DNA from: Caulobacteraceae bacterium
Lineage (GTDB): Bacteria; Pseudomonadota; Alphaproteobacteria; Caulobacterales; Caulobacteraceae
DNA length: 64,000 nt
Direction of reading: 5' to 3'
Assembly: GCA_019748095.1 (NCBI GenBank)
Contig: JAIEQA010000013.1
Coordinates: 19,758-83,757 of the forward strand
The notes under the pieces are model-generated. The model saw nothing but the letters and a program-made list of their open reading frames with translations. It searched no databases and was not told the DNA's origin. The translations under genes and the position numbers were made by a program. The number at the start of each line of letters is the position of its first letter. Position 1 is the first letter of the stretch. This document shows positions 28,362 through 36,029 of the stretch, in pieces.

Positions 28362-29233
28362 CCCCGGCCCTGAAGCTCCAGCGCGCGGCGGTAGAGGGCC
28401 TTGCGCGGCAGGTCCAGAGCGCCGGCCACCTCGGACGCCGCCTCGCCGGTCGGCAGGCGGGTGAGCGCCTCGGCCAGGGCCGCGTCGGCATCGGCGGCAC
28501 TGGCGGTCTCGACCTCTCCGGGACCGATGACGATGACGATTTCGCCCTTCGGTCCGTCGCAGCGCGGGTCGACGGCGAGCTCGGCCAGGGTGCCGCGCAC
28601 AGCCTCTTCGTACAGTTTGGTCAGTTCGCGGGTCACGGCGGCGGGCCGGGGGCCCAGCACCTCGGCCATGTCGGCGAGGCTGGCGGCCAGACGCGGGCCG
28701 CTTTCGAAGAAGACCAGGGTCTGGCGCGCCGTCTTCACCTCGGCCAGGGCCGTCTTTCGCGCGCCGGATTTGACCGGCAGGAAGCCGGCGAAAAGGAACC
28801 GGTCGGACGGCTGGCCGGCGATGCAGAGGGCCGCCAGCAGGCTGGAGGCCCCCGGGACCGGATGGACAGGCAGGCCGGCGGCGATGAAGGCGCGGGCCAC
28901 GACGAAGCCGGGGTCCGAGATCACCGGCGTCCCGGCGTCGGACACCAGGGCCACGACCTGACCCTCCCGGACGCGGGCGATGGCCAGTTCGGCGGCGCGC
29001 GCCGAGGCATGGTCGTCGCAGCGCTCCAGCTTCGCCTTCAGACCATAGGCGGCCAGAAGCTTGGCGGTGACCCGGGTGTCCTCGGCCAGCACCAGATCGG
29101 CGGCCGCCAGCACATCCAGCGCCCGCAGGGTCATGTCCCGCAGGTTCCCGATCGGGGTCGCAACCAGATACAGGCCCGCCGAGACCGGCCGGGGGGGCGG
29201 GGCAGTGGGGGGAAAGGGGCCGGGCTCACTCAT
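28358..29233 (-). CDS. rsmI: 16S rRNA (cytidine1402-2'-O)-methyltransferase
   Basis: A tetrapyrrole-methylase-fold RNA methyltransferase of 291 residues. GLYLVATPIGNLRDMTLRAL, EDTRVTAKLLAAYGL, VSDAGTPVISDPG, HPVPGASSLLAALCIAGQPSDRFLFAGFLP and the tail PRKALYRRALEL are all RsmI hallmarks. Methylates C1402 in the ribosomal P site and aids decoding fidelity. First gene of the rsmI-yraN pair. Confidence 0.95.
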   Translation of the reverse strand: MSEPGPFPPTAPPPRPVSAGLYLVATPIGNLRDMTLRALDVLAAADLVLAEDTRVTAKLLAAYGLKAKLERCDDHASARAAELAIARVREGQVVALVSDAGTPVISDPGFVVARAFIAAGLPVHPVPGASSLLAALCIAGQPSDRFLFAGFLPVKSGARKTALAEVKTARQTLVFFESGPRLAASLADMAEVLGPRPAAVTRELTKLYEEAVRGTLAELAVDPRCDGPKGEIVIVIGPGEVETASAADADAALAEALTRLPTGEAASEVAGALDLPRKALYRRALELQGRG

Positions 29234-29285
29234 GACCCGACCGTGCCACAGTCGGCCGTCGGGGCGAAGGGCGGGCGGGAGGCGG

Positions 29286-30449
29286 TCATGTCAGCAGGGC
29301 CTTGAGGACGGCGTCGAGCACCGGCCGGCCGGTGCGGCTCGCCGCGATCCGGCCACCGGCGAGGTCAAGGAAGCCGTCGGCGATCAGGCCGGCCAAGGGT
29401 TCGGTGTCCGGCACAAGGCCGAGGGCACCGGCCACCGACAGGGGGATGCCTTCCACGGTGCGCAGGCCCAGCAGCAGCCGCTCCTCGGCCGCGCCGCGCG
29501 GGTCCAGTCGCTCCTGTTCAGCCCATGGCGTGCCCGCAGCGACGCCCGCGACATAGTCCCCGATCCGGCGGTGGGCGACGGTGGCGGTGCGGACGCTGTC
29601 CAGGGTCAGCCGTCCGTGCGCCCCGGGCCCGACCCCGACATAGTCGCCGCCGCGCCAGACGTGCAGATTGTGGGCCGAGCGGGCGGCGACGTTGCGCGCG
29701 TGATTGGAGACCTCATAGGCCTCGAAGCCCGCTGCCTCGAGCACGGCTTGCGTCGCCTCATAGAGGTCGGCGGCGGTGTCTTCATCCGGGGGCACCAGGC
29801 CACCCCGGGCGACGGCCCGTTCGAACGCCGTGCCGGGGGCGATGGTCAGCTGGTACGGCGAGATGTGTTCGAAACCGAGGCTGAGCGCCTCCTCGAGCGC
29901 CGCGCGCCATCCGGCCACGGTCTGGCCCGGAAGGGCGTGGATCAGGTCGATCGACAGCCGGTCGAACACCGAGGCGGCCACAGCGATGGCGCGCCGGGCC
30001 TCGGCGGCCGAATGGTTGCGGCCCAGCAGGGCCAGCTCGGCGTCATCCAGCGACTGGACCCCCAGTGACAGGCGGTTGACGCCCGCGTCGCGCAGGGCCG
30101 CGAAATGGGCCGCCTCGGCGTCGGTCGGATTGGCCTCCAGGGTGATCTCGACGGGTCCGGCGGCGGGGAAGAGGGCGCGGGCACGGGCAATGACGGTGGA
30201 GACGTCCTCGGCCTGCATCAGGGAGGGCGTACCCCCGCCGAGAAAGATGGAGGCCAGGGGGCGTGGGCCCAGAAGCGCGGCCTGGGCCTCGAGATCACAC
30301 AGAATGGCGTCGACCAGGACCGCCTGCTCCTGACGCCAGCCCCGGTCGCGGACGACATTGAAGTCGCAATAGGGGCAGATCCGGGCGCAGTAGGGCCAGT
30401 GGACATAGACGGCGACCGCATCGGCCGGCTCCGTCGCCAGATCAGTCAA
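29286..30449 (-). CDS. hemW: HemW-type radical SAM protein (coproporphyrinogen-oxidase-like)
   Basis: A 387-residue radical-SAM protein. YCARICPYCDFNV gives the C-x3-C-x2-C cluster motif, without the extra cysteine of true HemN, so HemW, a heme-binding or heme-transfer protein, is the better call. IFLGGGTPSLM, E-L-T-L-E-A-N-P-T-like sequence and NRLSLGVQSLDD are family motifs. It starts with TTG at 30449, overlapping the rdgB stop by 8 bases, so the two genes are coupled. Confidence 0.9.
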   Translation of the reverse strand: MTDLATEPADAVAVYVHWPYCARICPYCDFNVVRDRGWRQEQAVLVDAILCDLEAQAALLGPRPLASIFLGGGTPSLMQAEDVSTVIARARALFPAAGPVEITLEANPTDAEAAHFAALRDAGVNRLSLGVQSLDDAELALLGRNHSAAEARRAIAVAASVFDRLSIDLIHALPGQTVAGWRAALEEALSLGFEHISPYQLTIAPGTAFERAVARGGLVPPDEDTAADLYEATQAVLEAAGFEAYEVSNHARNVAARSAHNLHVWRGGDYVGVGPGAHGRLTLDSVRTATVAHRRIGDYVAGVAAGTPWAEQERLDPRGAAEERLLLGLRTVEGIPLSVAGALGLVPDTEPLAGLIADGFLDLAGGRIAASRTGRPVLDAVLKALLT

Positions 30450-31020
30450 TGAGCGCGGCCTTCAGCATCGCAAAGGCCCGGCTGCGGTGGCTGAGGCTGT
30501 CCTTCAGGACCGGATCCATCTCGCCAAAGGTCAGATCATGCCCGTCGGGGATGAAGATCGGGTCATAGCCGAACCCCCGATGGCCCCGGGCCGGGAAGGT
30601 GACCATGCCGTCGACCCGGCCCTCCACGACGACGCACGGGCCGTCGGGCCAGGCGACAGCGAGGGCGGAGGTGAACCAGGCCGAACGGTCACTGGCCCCC
30701 AGATCCTCCAGACGGGTCTCGATCTTGGCCATGGCGGCGTTGAAATCCCGCTCCGGGCCGCCCCAGCGGGCCGAAAAGATGCCCGGGGCCCCGTCCAGGG
30801 CGGTGACTGACAGGCCGGAGTCGTCCGCCAGCGAGACCTCGCCCGAAAACTGGGCGGCATGGCGCGCCTTCAGCATGGCGTTGCCGACAAATGTGGTCTC
30901 GGTTTCTGCGGGTTCGGGCAAATTCAGCTCCCCTGCGGTGACGACGGTGTAATGTCCGTCCAGCAGGGCGTGGATTTCGCGGGCCTTTCCGGCGTTGTGG
31001 GTCGCGGCCACCAGACGCAT
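30442..31020 (-). CDS. rdgB: RdgB/HAM1 non-canonical purine NTP pyrophosphatase
   Basis: Hydrolyses dITP, XTP and similar damaged nucleotides to monophosphates. 192 residues from ATG 31020 (MRLVAATHNAGKAREI), the usual family start with AAGGGG immediately before it; an in-frame ATG at 31044 adds 8 residues. ADDSGLSVTALDGAPGIFSARW, GFGYDPIF and the final SHRSRAF are diagnostic. First gene of rdgB-hemW. Confidence 0.94.
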   Translation of the reverse strand: MRLVAATHNAGKAREIHALLDGHYTVVTAGELNLPEPAETETTFVGNAMLKARHAAQFSGEVSLADDSGLSVTALDGAPGIFSARWGGPERDFNAAMAKIETRLEDLGASDRSAWFTSALAVAWPDGPCVVVEGRVDGMVTFPARGHRGFGYDPIFIPDGHDLTFGEMDPVLKDSLSHRSRAFAMLKAALID

Positions 31021-31084
31021 CCCCTTGATAAGTCTCAACTTCATCCGCGCTCACGCCCGTGAAACATTTCATTGCCTAAGTTTA

Positions 31085-31101
31085 ATATCGTTAAACGATA
31101 T
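31085..31101. promoter_or_regulatory. AT-rich dyad, possible operator between rdgB and a small ORF
   Basis: ATATCGTTAAACGATAT is a perfect 8-bp inverted repeat around one base, in an unusually A+T-rich patch of the divergent intergenic region. The symmetry suits a dimeric repressor; the regulator is unknown. Confidence 0.45.
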
Positions 31102-31252
31102 GTAACGTGACGAACCCGCCTGCACGTCCTATCTATGATCTCAAGAACGGCAGCCACAACGTTCCCCGGATTGATCGAAAGCGAACAATCTGAACCCCGT
31201 GGAACATGAAGACGGGCACAAATGACCCGCCTCAGGATCGAAGGATAGAACG

Positions 31253-31369
31253 ATGCACACGATGAACGTCTCGATGATGATGGACAAGGTCGGCACCGTG
31301 GTGATCAACGCCGCCCTGCTCGCCGCCCTGCCGACCGCCCTGGTCGCCATCCTGGTCCAGTCCTTCTAG
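31253..31369 (+). CDS. 38-residue hydrophobic small protein
   Basis: ATG 31253 to TAG 31367-31369 gives 38 residues, starting MHTMNVSMMMDKVG and then a single hydrophobic stretch (TVVINAALLAALPTALVAILV) ending QSF. A Shine-Dalgarno-like GAAGGA lies about 8 bases upstream. It looks like a one-span membrane peptide. It stands alone about 210 bases from rdgB, and the region upstream holds the 31085-31101 dyad. No family is recognised; it could be a type-I-toxin-like or membrane-protein-modulating peptide, but nothing here decides that. Confidence 0.55.
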   Translation: MHTMNVSMMMDKVGTVVINAALLAALPTALVAILVQSF

Positions 31370-31601
31370 GACGGGACGCACCGGCCTGCGAAGGCGCTCA
31401 CCCCTCGGGGCGACGATTTCGACGGCCCCTTGTCAGACACCACCGTCGCTGACACAGCGAGGCCAGCGGGCCGAGCGGCAGCGACGGGCGAAAAAGAGGC
31501 TTTTGCCACTTGATGAAGTTCGCGATCTATAAGGCTGCGTCGGGGTTCGCCGGACCCCGCGCGGCCATCGCGGCCTGATCCCTCCCCGGCCGAGTCCGCC
31601 G

Positions 31602-32195
31602 ATGCCCCTGAACCGGCCCGACCTGCGACTGCCCGGCCTGCCCAGCAGCATCCGCGCGCCGTTCCGCACCCTCGGGCCTGGATCGGTTTCCAGCCTGCTG
31701 AAGATCGCGCTGGACGTGGCCTATGTGCTGCTGATGATCATTACAGCGGTGCTGCTGCTGGCCTTCCTGGCCTCGATCTTCATTCCGCTGGCCAATCTGA
31801 ACATTACCGTCTCGAACGACGAGGGAGGCCGCCAACAGGCCCTCACCCGCCCCCTCCTGCTGTTCGGCATCGGGGCCCTGACCGCCTATTTCGGTGGGTT
31901 TCTGCTCATCCTGCGAAATCTGCGAATGATCTTCCGAACCTTGACGATCGGCGATCCGTTCCGCCCGGAGAATGTGCGCCGCCTGCGCCAGATCGGGCTG
32001 ATCCTGGCCATTGTGACCGGGGGCGTCTGGGTCGCCCAGGGTCTGGTCGCCGCCCGTCTGGCCCCCGGCGTGATGGATTCCCAGGGTACCGGCGAGCTTC
32101 TGACCCCGATCTTTTCCGTCCTCGTGGTTTTCGTCCTGGCCGAGGTGTTCCGGGAGGGTGCACGTCTGCGTCGGGAATCAGAGCTGACGATATGA
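31602..32195 (+). CDS. DUF2975 membrane protein
   Basis: A 197-residue inner-membrane protein with four predicted spans (near 35-60, 83-105, 127-150 and 167-185). The DUF2975 pattern is clear: a first span, an extracytoplasmic loop, LRNLRMIFRTLTIGDPFRPENVRRLRQIGLIL, and a final pair of spans. Typically followed by a small YozG-like HTH regulator, as here 67 bases downstream. Function unknown; family pairs are thought to be self-regulated membrane modules. Confidence 0.85.
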   Translation: MPLNRPDLRLPGLPSSIRAPFRTLGPGSVSSLLKIALDVAYVLLMIITAVLLLAFLASIFIPLANLNITVSNDEGGRQQALTRPLLLFGIGALTAYFGGFLLILRNLRMIFRTLTIGDPFRPENVRRLRQIGLILAIVTGGVWVAQGLVAARLAPGVMDSQGTGELLTPIFSVLVVFVLAEVFREGARLRRESELTI

Positions 32196-32262
32196 CAAAC
32201 GCCCCCTCAATCTGCCATATCGGGGCCGCTGCGGCGAACGATCGCGCGATCCGGAAACCCTG

Positions 32263-32502
32263 ATGGCCATTCGTGTGCAGCTGGACAGAATTCTGGTCGA
32301 ACGGCGCATGTCGTTGACCGAACTGGCCGACCGGGTCGGGGTGACCCTGGCCAATCTGTCGATCCTCAAGACCGGCAAGGCCCGGGCCGTGCGATTTTCC
32401 ACCCTGTATGCCCTGTGCCGGGAACTGAACTGTCAGCCGGGCGATCTGCTGGTGTTCGAGCCTGGCCCGCCGGAGCCGGACACCGACGGCGAAGACACCT
32501 GA
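32263..32502 (+). CDS. YozG-like XRE/Cro helix-turn-helix regulator
   Basis: A 79-residue DNA-binding protein: MAIRVQLDRILVERRMSLTELADRVGVTLANLSILKTGKARAVRFSTLYALCRELNCQPGDLL is a complete HTH_26 domain, with the helix-turn-helix around residues 18-40. Partner of the preceding DUF2975 gene and probably its regulator. The acidic C-terminal tail is short. Confidence 0.88.
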   Translation: MAIRVQLDRILVERRMSLTELADRVGVTLANLSILKTGKARAVRFSTLYALCRELNCQPGDLLVFEPGPPEPDTDGEDT

Positions 32503-32506
32503 GACT

Positions 32507-33088
32507 GTGGCACGCCGCCCGCCGCCCGATCTGACGACCGAGGACCGCCGCATCTGGGCCCGGGTGTCCGGCTCGGTCACCCCGCCGAAGATGCGCAAGG
32601 CCGCGCGCGTGACGCCCGGAGCCATCCTGCCGGACGAGCCCCTGAAACCCGAGACGATCAAGGCCGCACCGCGACTGCCGATCCCCGGCAAGCCGAAGAT
32701 CTCGACGAAGATCCGGGCCGCTGCGCCGGCCGCGCCGAAGGCCGCGCACGCCCCGGCCCGATCCGCGCCCGAGGAACTGGAGCCCCGTCGCCAGCGCCGG
32801 CTGTCGCGGGAGCGCGATCCCATCGAGGCCTCGATCGACCTGCACGGCTTTGGCCGGTTCGAGGCCGAGGATCAGCTGCGCGCCTTCCTGACCCAGTCCC
32901 AGGCCCGGGGGCTGCGGGCGGTGCTGGTGGTCACGGGGCAGGGCAGGCGCGGCGGCGGCGTCATCCGCGCCTCGATTCACGAATGGCTGCAGGGCCATGC
33001 CCTGAGGGGCGTGGTCTCCGGCTTCGCCATGGCCCACCGCCGCCACGGTGGAGACGGGGCCATCTATGTCACCCTGAGGGCGCGCTAG
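32507..33088 (+). CDS. Smr/MutS2-type domain protein
   Basis: A 193-residue protein starting with GTG 4 bases after the HTH stop. A basic, low-complexity N-terminal half is followed by the Smr domain: ASIDLHGFGRFEAEDQLRAFL (LDLHG-type motif), VVTGQGRRGGGVIRASIHEWL (the G-x-G loop) and a C-terminal A-H-R-R-H-G-G-D-G-A-I-Y-V-T-L. Smr domains have nicking-endonuclease or nucleic-acid-binding roles. Its stop overlaps the convergent adenosine kinase stop by 4 bases. Confidence 0.87.
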   Translation: MARRPPPDLTTEDRRIWARVSGSVTPPKMRKAARVTPGAILPDEPLKPETIKAAPRLPIPGKPKISTKIRAAAPAAPKAAHAPARSAPEELEPRRQRRLSRERDPIEASIDLHGFGRFEAEDQLRAFLTQSQARGLRAVLVVTGQGRRGGGVIRASIHEWLQGHALRGVVSGFAMAHRRHGGDGAIYVTLRAR

Positions 33089-34092
33089 GTCAGGGTGAGG
33101 CCGTGTTGGGCCGCAAGGTCGGCCAGCCGGACCATGGGGCGCGGGCCCCAGTGGGCGATGACTTCCGACGCGGCCAGCGAGCCCAGTTTCCCGGACTGTT
33201 CCAGCGTCAGACCGCGCGCAACCCCCAGCAGGAAGCCGGCGGCGTACTGATCGCCCGCACCGGTCGTGTCCACGACCTTGTCGACCGGGACGGCGGCGAC
33301 GGTGACGCTCTGGTCGCCGGAGATGATCACCGAACCGTGCTCGCCCCGTGTGATGGCCGCGATCTCCACCATGGCGGCCAGCCGGGCGGCTGCGGCGTCG
33401 AAATCGTCGGTCTCGAACAGGGCAGCCAGCTCGCCCTCATTGGCCAGGACGATGTCGGCGGAGGCCTCGATGAAGGCCAGGAGTTCGGTGCGCCAGCGGG
33501 CGACGACGAAGGTGTCCGACAGGGTGATGGCGACCTTGCGACCGGCAGCATGGGCGGCCGCCGCAGCGGCCTCGAAGGCGGCGCGGGCCGGGGCCGGATC
33601 GAAAAGATAGCCTTCCAGATAGACGATAGCGCTATCACCGATCAGGGCGGCGTCGATATCGGCGGTCCCGAGCTGGTTGGCGGCCCCCAGAAAGGTGCAC
33701 ATGGTGCGCTGGCCGTCCGGGGTGACATTGATCAGGCAGCGGCCTGTGCCGGCCCCGCCCTGCAGTACCGGCGTGTCGAAATGCACGCCGGCGGCACGGA
33801 TGTCGTGGCCGAAGACACCGCCAAGGGTGTCCGGCGCGACCTTGCCCACATAGGCCGCACGGCCACCGAAACTGCCGACGCCGGCGACCGTATTGCCGGC
33901 CGATCCGCCAGAAGCCTCCACGCCGGGGGCCATGGCGTCGTACAGATCCGCGCTCTGGGCCTCGTCGACCAGTTGCATCGAGCCGGGGGCGAGCGACCGG
34001 GCCGCCAGAAAGGCGTCGTCACAGGGGCTGAGGACATCGACAATGGCATTGCCGACAGCGCAGACATCATAGGTGGGGATGGATTGGGTCAT
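33085..34092 (-). CDS. Adenosine kinase-like PfkB sugar kinase
   Basis: A 335-residue ribokinase-fold enzyme from ATG 34092 (AAGGGG about 9 bases upstream). The frame stays open far upstream across the antisense of the ATP-grasp gene, but no sensible start exists there. G-G-S-A-G-N-T-V-A-G-V-G-S-F-G-G near 65-80 and the catalytic DTTGAGDQYAAGFL near 290-303 are PfkB signatures. V-G-N-A-I-V-D-V at the N-terminus matches the bacterial adenosine kinase group. It would phosphorylate adenosine or a related nucleoside or sugar. Confidence 0.88.
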   Translation of the reverse strand: MTQSIPTYDVCAVGNAIVDVLSPCDDAFLAARSLAPGSMQLVDEAQSADLYDAMAPGVEASGGSAGNTVAGVGSFGGRAAYVGKVAPDTLGGVFGHDIRAAGVHFDTPVLQGGAGTGRCLINVTPDGQRTMCTFLGAANQLGTADIDAALIGDSAIVYLEGYLFDPAPARAAFEAAAAAAHAAGRKVAITLSDTFVVARWRTELLAFIEASADIVLANEGELAALFETDDFDAAAARLAAMVEIAAITRGEHGSVIISGDQSVTVAAVPVDKVVDTTGAGDQYAAGFLLGVARGLTLEQSGKLGSLAASEVIAHWGPRPMVRLADLAAQHGLTLT

Positions 34093-34410
34093 GCCGCGCC
34101 CCTTAGCGGGCCGGACGGCCGGGCGCCAGTCGCGCATTACCGAAGGTTCACTTGCCGCCGGACCATTCCCTGGCAAGACCGCTCCGCTCGAGTGGAGCAT
34201 TCTCATGGCGAGCCCGACCGGGGCCGTGATCATCCAGACCGCCGGTCCGCCGGGCCTGCCGCAGGGCGACCGTCCGGTCGAGGCGGACGCGGCTGGGAGA
34301 TGGGTGCTGCCCGGTCTGATTTCGAAATCGCGTCCTCGCGAACCCGGCGATCGGGCGGCCCAAGGGTCTCCGCCTCCCGGAAGCGATGGATCCACTCTGG
34401 AGGCCACGCC
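34093..34410. other. Intergenic region with a possible degraded amidohydrolase fragment
   Basis: 318 bases between the divergent adenosine kinase and ATP-grasp genes. A short plus-strand frame at 34205-34414 begins MASPTGAVIIQTAG and contains AAGRWVLPGLI, which closely resembles the N-terminal strand of metal-dependent amidohydrolases just before their H-x-H motif; the similarity then stops and no metal site follows. It may be a decayed remnant or chance. Its stop overlaps the ATP-grasp ATG. Nothing else was recognised. Confidence 0.3.
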
Positions 34411-35283
34411 ATGACCGAGATCGCCATTCTGACACCCGCCATCGACGACCCGGCCTATAAAAGCCATTGGCCGACGGTCCTGCAGCGTCTGTCCGGGGCC
34501 CTCGCCATGGCGGATATACAGGCGGTTCCCACCGCCTGGACCGATCATGTCGAGGACGCTTCGGCCCTGAGCGGCTTTCCGCTGGTTCTGGGCGTGCTGA
34601 CCTGGGGCTATTACGAACGCCATACCGACTGGTTGAACGCCACACGCCTGTGGGGCGAGGCCGGGGTCAGGATCGCCAACCCGGCCTCGGTGCTCGGCTG
34701 GAACTCGGACAAGGCCTATCTGCAACACCTGGAAGCGGCCGGGCTGGCGATTCCGCCGACGCTCTGGACCGACGCGGTCACGCAGGACCAGGTCGAGGCG
34801 GCCTATGACCGGTTCGAGACCGACACCGTGATCGTAAAACCGACGGTGTCGGGCGGGGCGTGGAAGACCAGCCGCCTGTCGCGCGGCGACACGCTGATCG
34901 ACGCCCCCGACGGCCGCGCCATGATCCAGCCTTTCCTGCCGGAACTGGTGGCGAACGGCGAACTTTCGCTGCTGTTCTTCGGCGGCTGGTTCAGCCACGC
35001 GGTTCTGAAACGCGCGCGGGCCGGGGATTTCCGGATACAGGTGCAGTATGGCGGGCAGTACGAAACGGTGCTCAGCCCGCCGACGGAGGCGATCGTTCTG
35101 GCCGAGCAGGTGCTGGCAGCGATCGCGGAGCCCCTGCTGTATGCCCGGATCGATCTGGTCGAGACCCCGGGCGGTTGGGTGCTGATGGAGGCCGAACTGA
35201 TCGAGCCGGACTTCTATCTGTCCGAGGCCCCGGACGGCGGCCGGCTTTTTGCCGAAGCTGTGCGGGCCCGGCTGGACACCTGA
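34411..35283 (+). CDS. ATP-grasp domain protein (glutathione-synthetase-like), substrate unknown
   Basis: A 290-residue ligase-like protein from ATG 34411 with CTGGAGG 7 bases upstream. P-T-L-W-T-D then TVIVKPTVSGGAWKTSRL gives the ATP-binding lysine and glycine-rich loop; ARIDLVETPGGWVLMEAELIEPDFYL has the metal-binding acids of the ATP-grasp fold. It resembles stand-alone RimK/GshB-like proteins of unknown substrate. The last 70 bases overlap, tail to tail, the coding end of the nth gene. Confidence 0.84.
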   Translation: MTEIAILTPAIDDPAYKSHWPTVLQRLSGALAMADIQAVPTAWTDHVEDASALSGFPLVLGVLTWGYYERHTDWLNATRLWGEAGVRIANPASVLGWNSDKAYLQHLEAAGLAIPPTLWTDAVTQDQVEAAYDRFETDTVIVKPTVSGGAWKTSRLSRGDTLIDAPDGRAMIQPFLPELVANGELSLLFFGGWFSHAVLKRARAGDFRIQVQYGGQYETVLSPPTEAIVLAEQVLAAIAEPLLYARIDLVETPGGWVLMEAELIEPDFYLSEAPDGGRLFAEAVRARLDT

Positions 35284-36029
35284 GCGGCCCCCTCGCTGCT
35301 TGAAGCCAGACCCGCCCGTGATGGACACAGGTCGGAGATCAGGCACCCGGCGCAGTCGGGTTTGCGGGCCGTGCAGGTGTAGCGGCCGTGCAGGATCAGC
35401 CAGTGATGCGCCTTGGGCAGGAAGGCCTCGGGGACCACGGTATGCAGTTGATCCTCCACCTTGTCGGCAGTGGCGGCATTGGCGAGCCCCAGCCGGTGCG
35501 AGACACGAAAGACGTGGGTGTCCACGGCGATGGCGGGCTCGATGCCCAGTTCGTTCAGGACCACGCTGGCCGTCTTTCGCCCCACGCCCGGCAGGGCCTG
35601 CAGGTCGGTGCGGTTCAGGGGTGTGATCCCGCCATGCTGTTCGAGGATGATCCGGCTGAGGGCGATGACGTTCTTCGCCTTGTTCCGGTACAGGCCGATC
35701 GAGGCGATGTAGGGGATCAGCCCGGCCTCGCCGAGGGCCAGCATCCGTTCGGGCGTGTCGGCGACGGCGAACAGTTTTTCGGTCGCCTTGTTGACCGAGA
35801 CATCGGTGGCCTGGGCCGACAGGGCGACGGCCACCACGAGGGTGTAGGCGTCGTGAAACCCCAGCTCCGTTCGCGGCTCCGGCATGACGGTCGACAGGCG
35901 GGTGAAGATGGCCTCGACCCGGTCCTCGTCCGGCGGCCAGCCGAGGGCGGGGATGGGCGCACCGGTCATGATACTCCCGGCCTTGCGTGCAGGGGCAACC
36001 GCCGGTGATGCCTTTCCGGGTCGAGTCAT
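35214..36029 (-). CDS. nth: Endonuclease III (DNA glycosylase/AP lyase)
   Basis: A 271-residue base-excision enzyme removing oxidised pyrimidines. The HhH motif LPGVGRKTASVVLN carries the catalytic Lys, AVDTHVFRVSHRLGL the catalytic Asp, and CTARKPDCAGCLISDLC the C-x6-C-x2-C-x5-C [4Fe-4S] ligands. The start at 36029 overlaps the upstream oxidase stop as ATGA, which supports the N-terminal extension before the usual Nth start. About 35 residues after the last Cys are an Ala/Ser/Arg-rich tail translated partly from the antisense of the ATP-grasp gene. Confidence 0.93.
   Translation of the reverse strand: MTRPGKASPAVAPARKAGSIMTGAPIPALGWPPDEDRVEAIFTRLSTVMPEPRTELGFHDAYTLVVAVALSAQATDVSVNKATEKLFAVADTPERMLALGEAGLIPYIASIGLYRNKAKNVIALSRIILEQHGGITPLNRTDLQALPGVGRKTASVVLNELGIEPAIAVDTHVFRVSHRLGLANAATADKVEDQLHTVVPEAFLPKAHHWLILHGRYTCTARKPDCAGCLISDLCPSRAGLASSSEGAAQVSSRARTASAKSRPPSGASDR

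Noticed and set aside
31082..31094. TTAA..TTAA spacing near the 31085 dyad as a CtrA site
   Set aside because: The spacer is 5 bases instead of 7 and the second half lacks the final C; the palindrome explains the sequence better.
34093..35346. Upstream extension of the adenosine kinase frame across the ATP-grasp gene
   Set aside because: The frame is open by chance; the kinase family starts at 34092 with its own ribosome-binding site.
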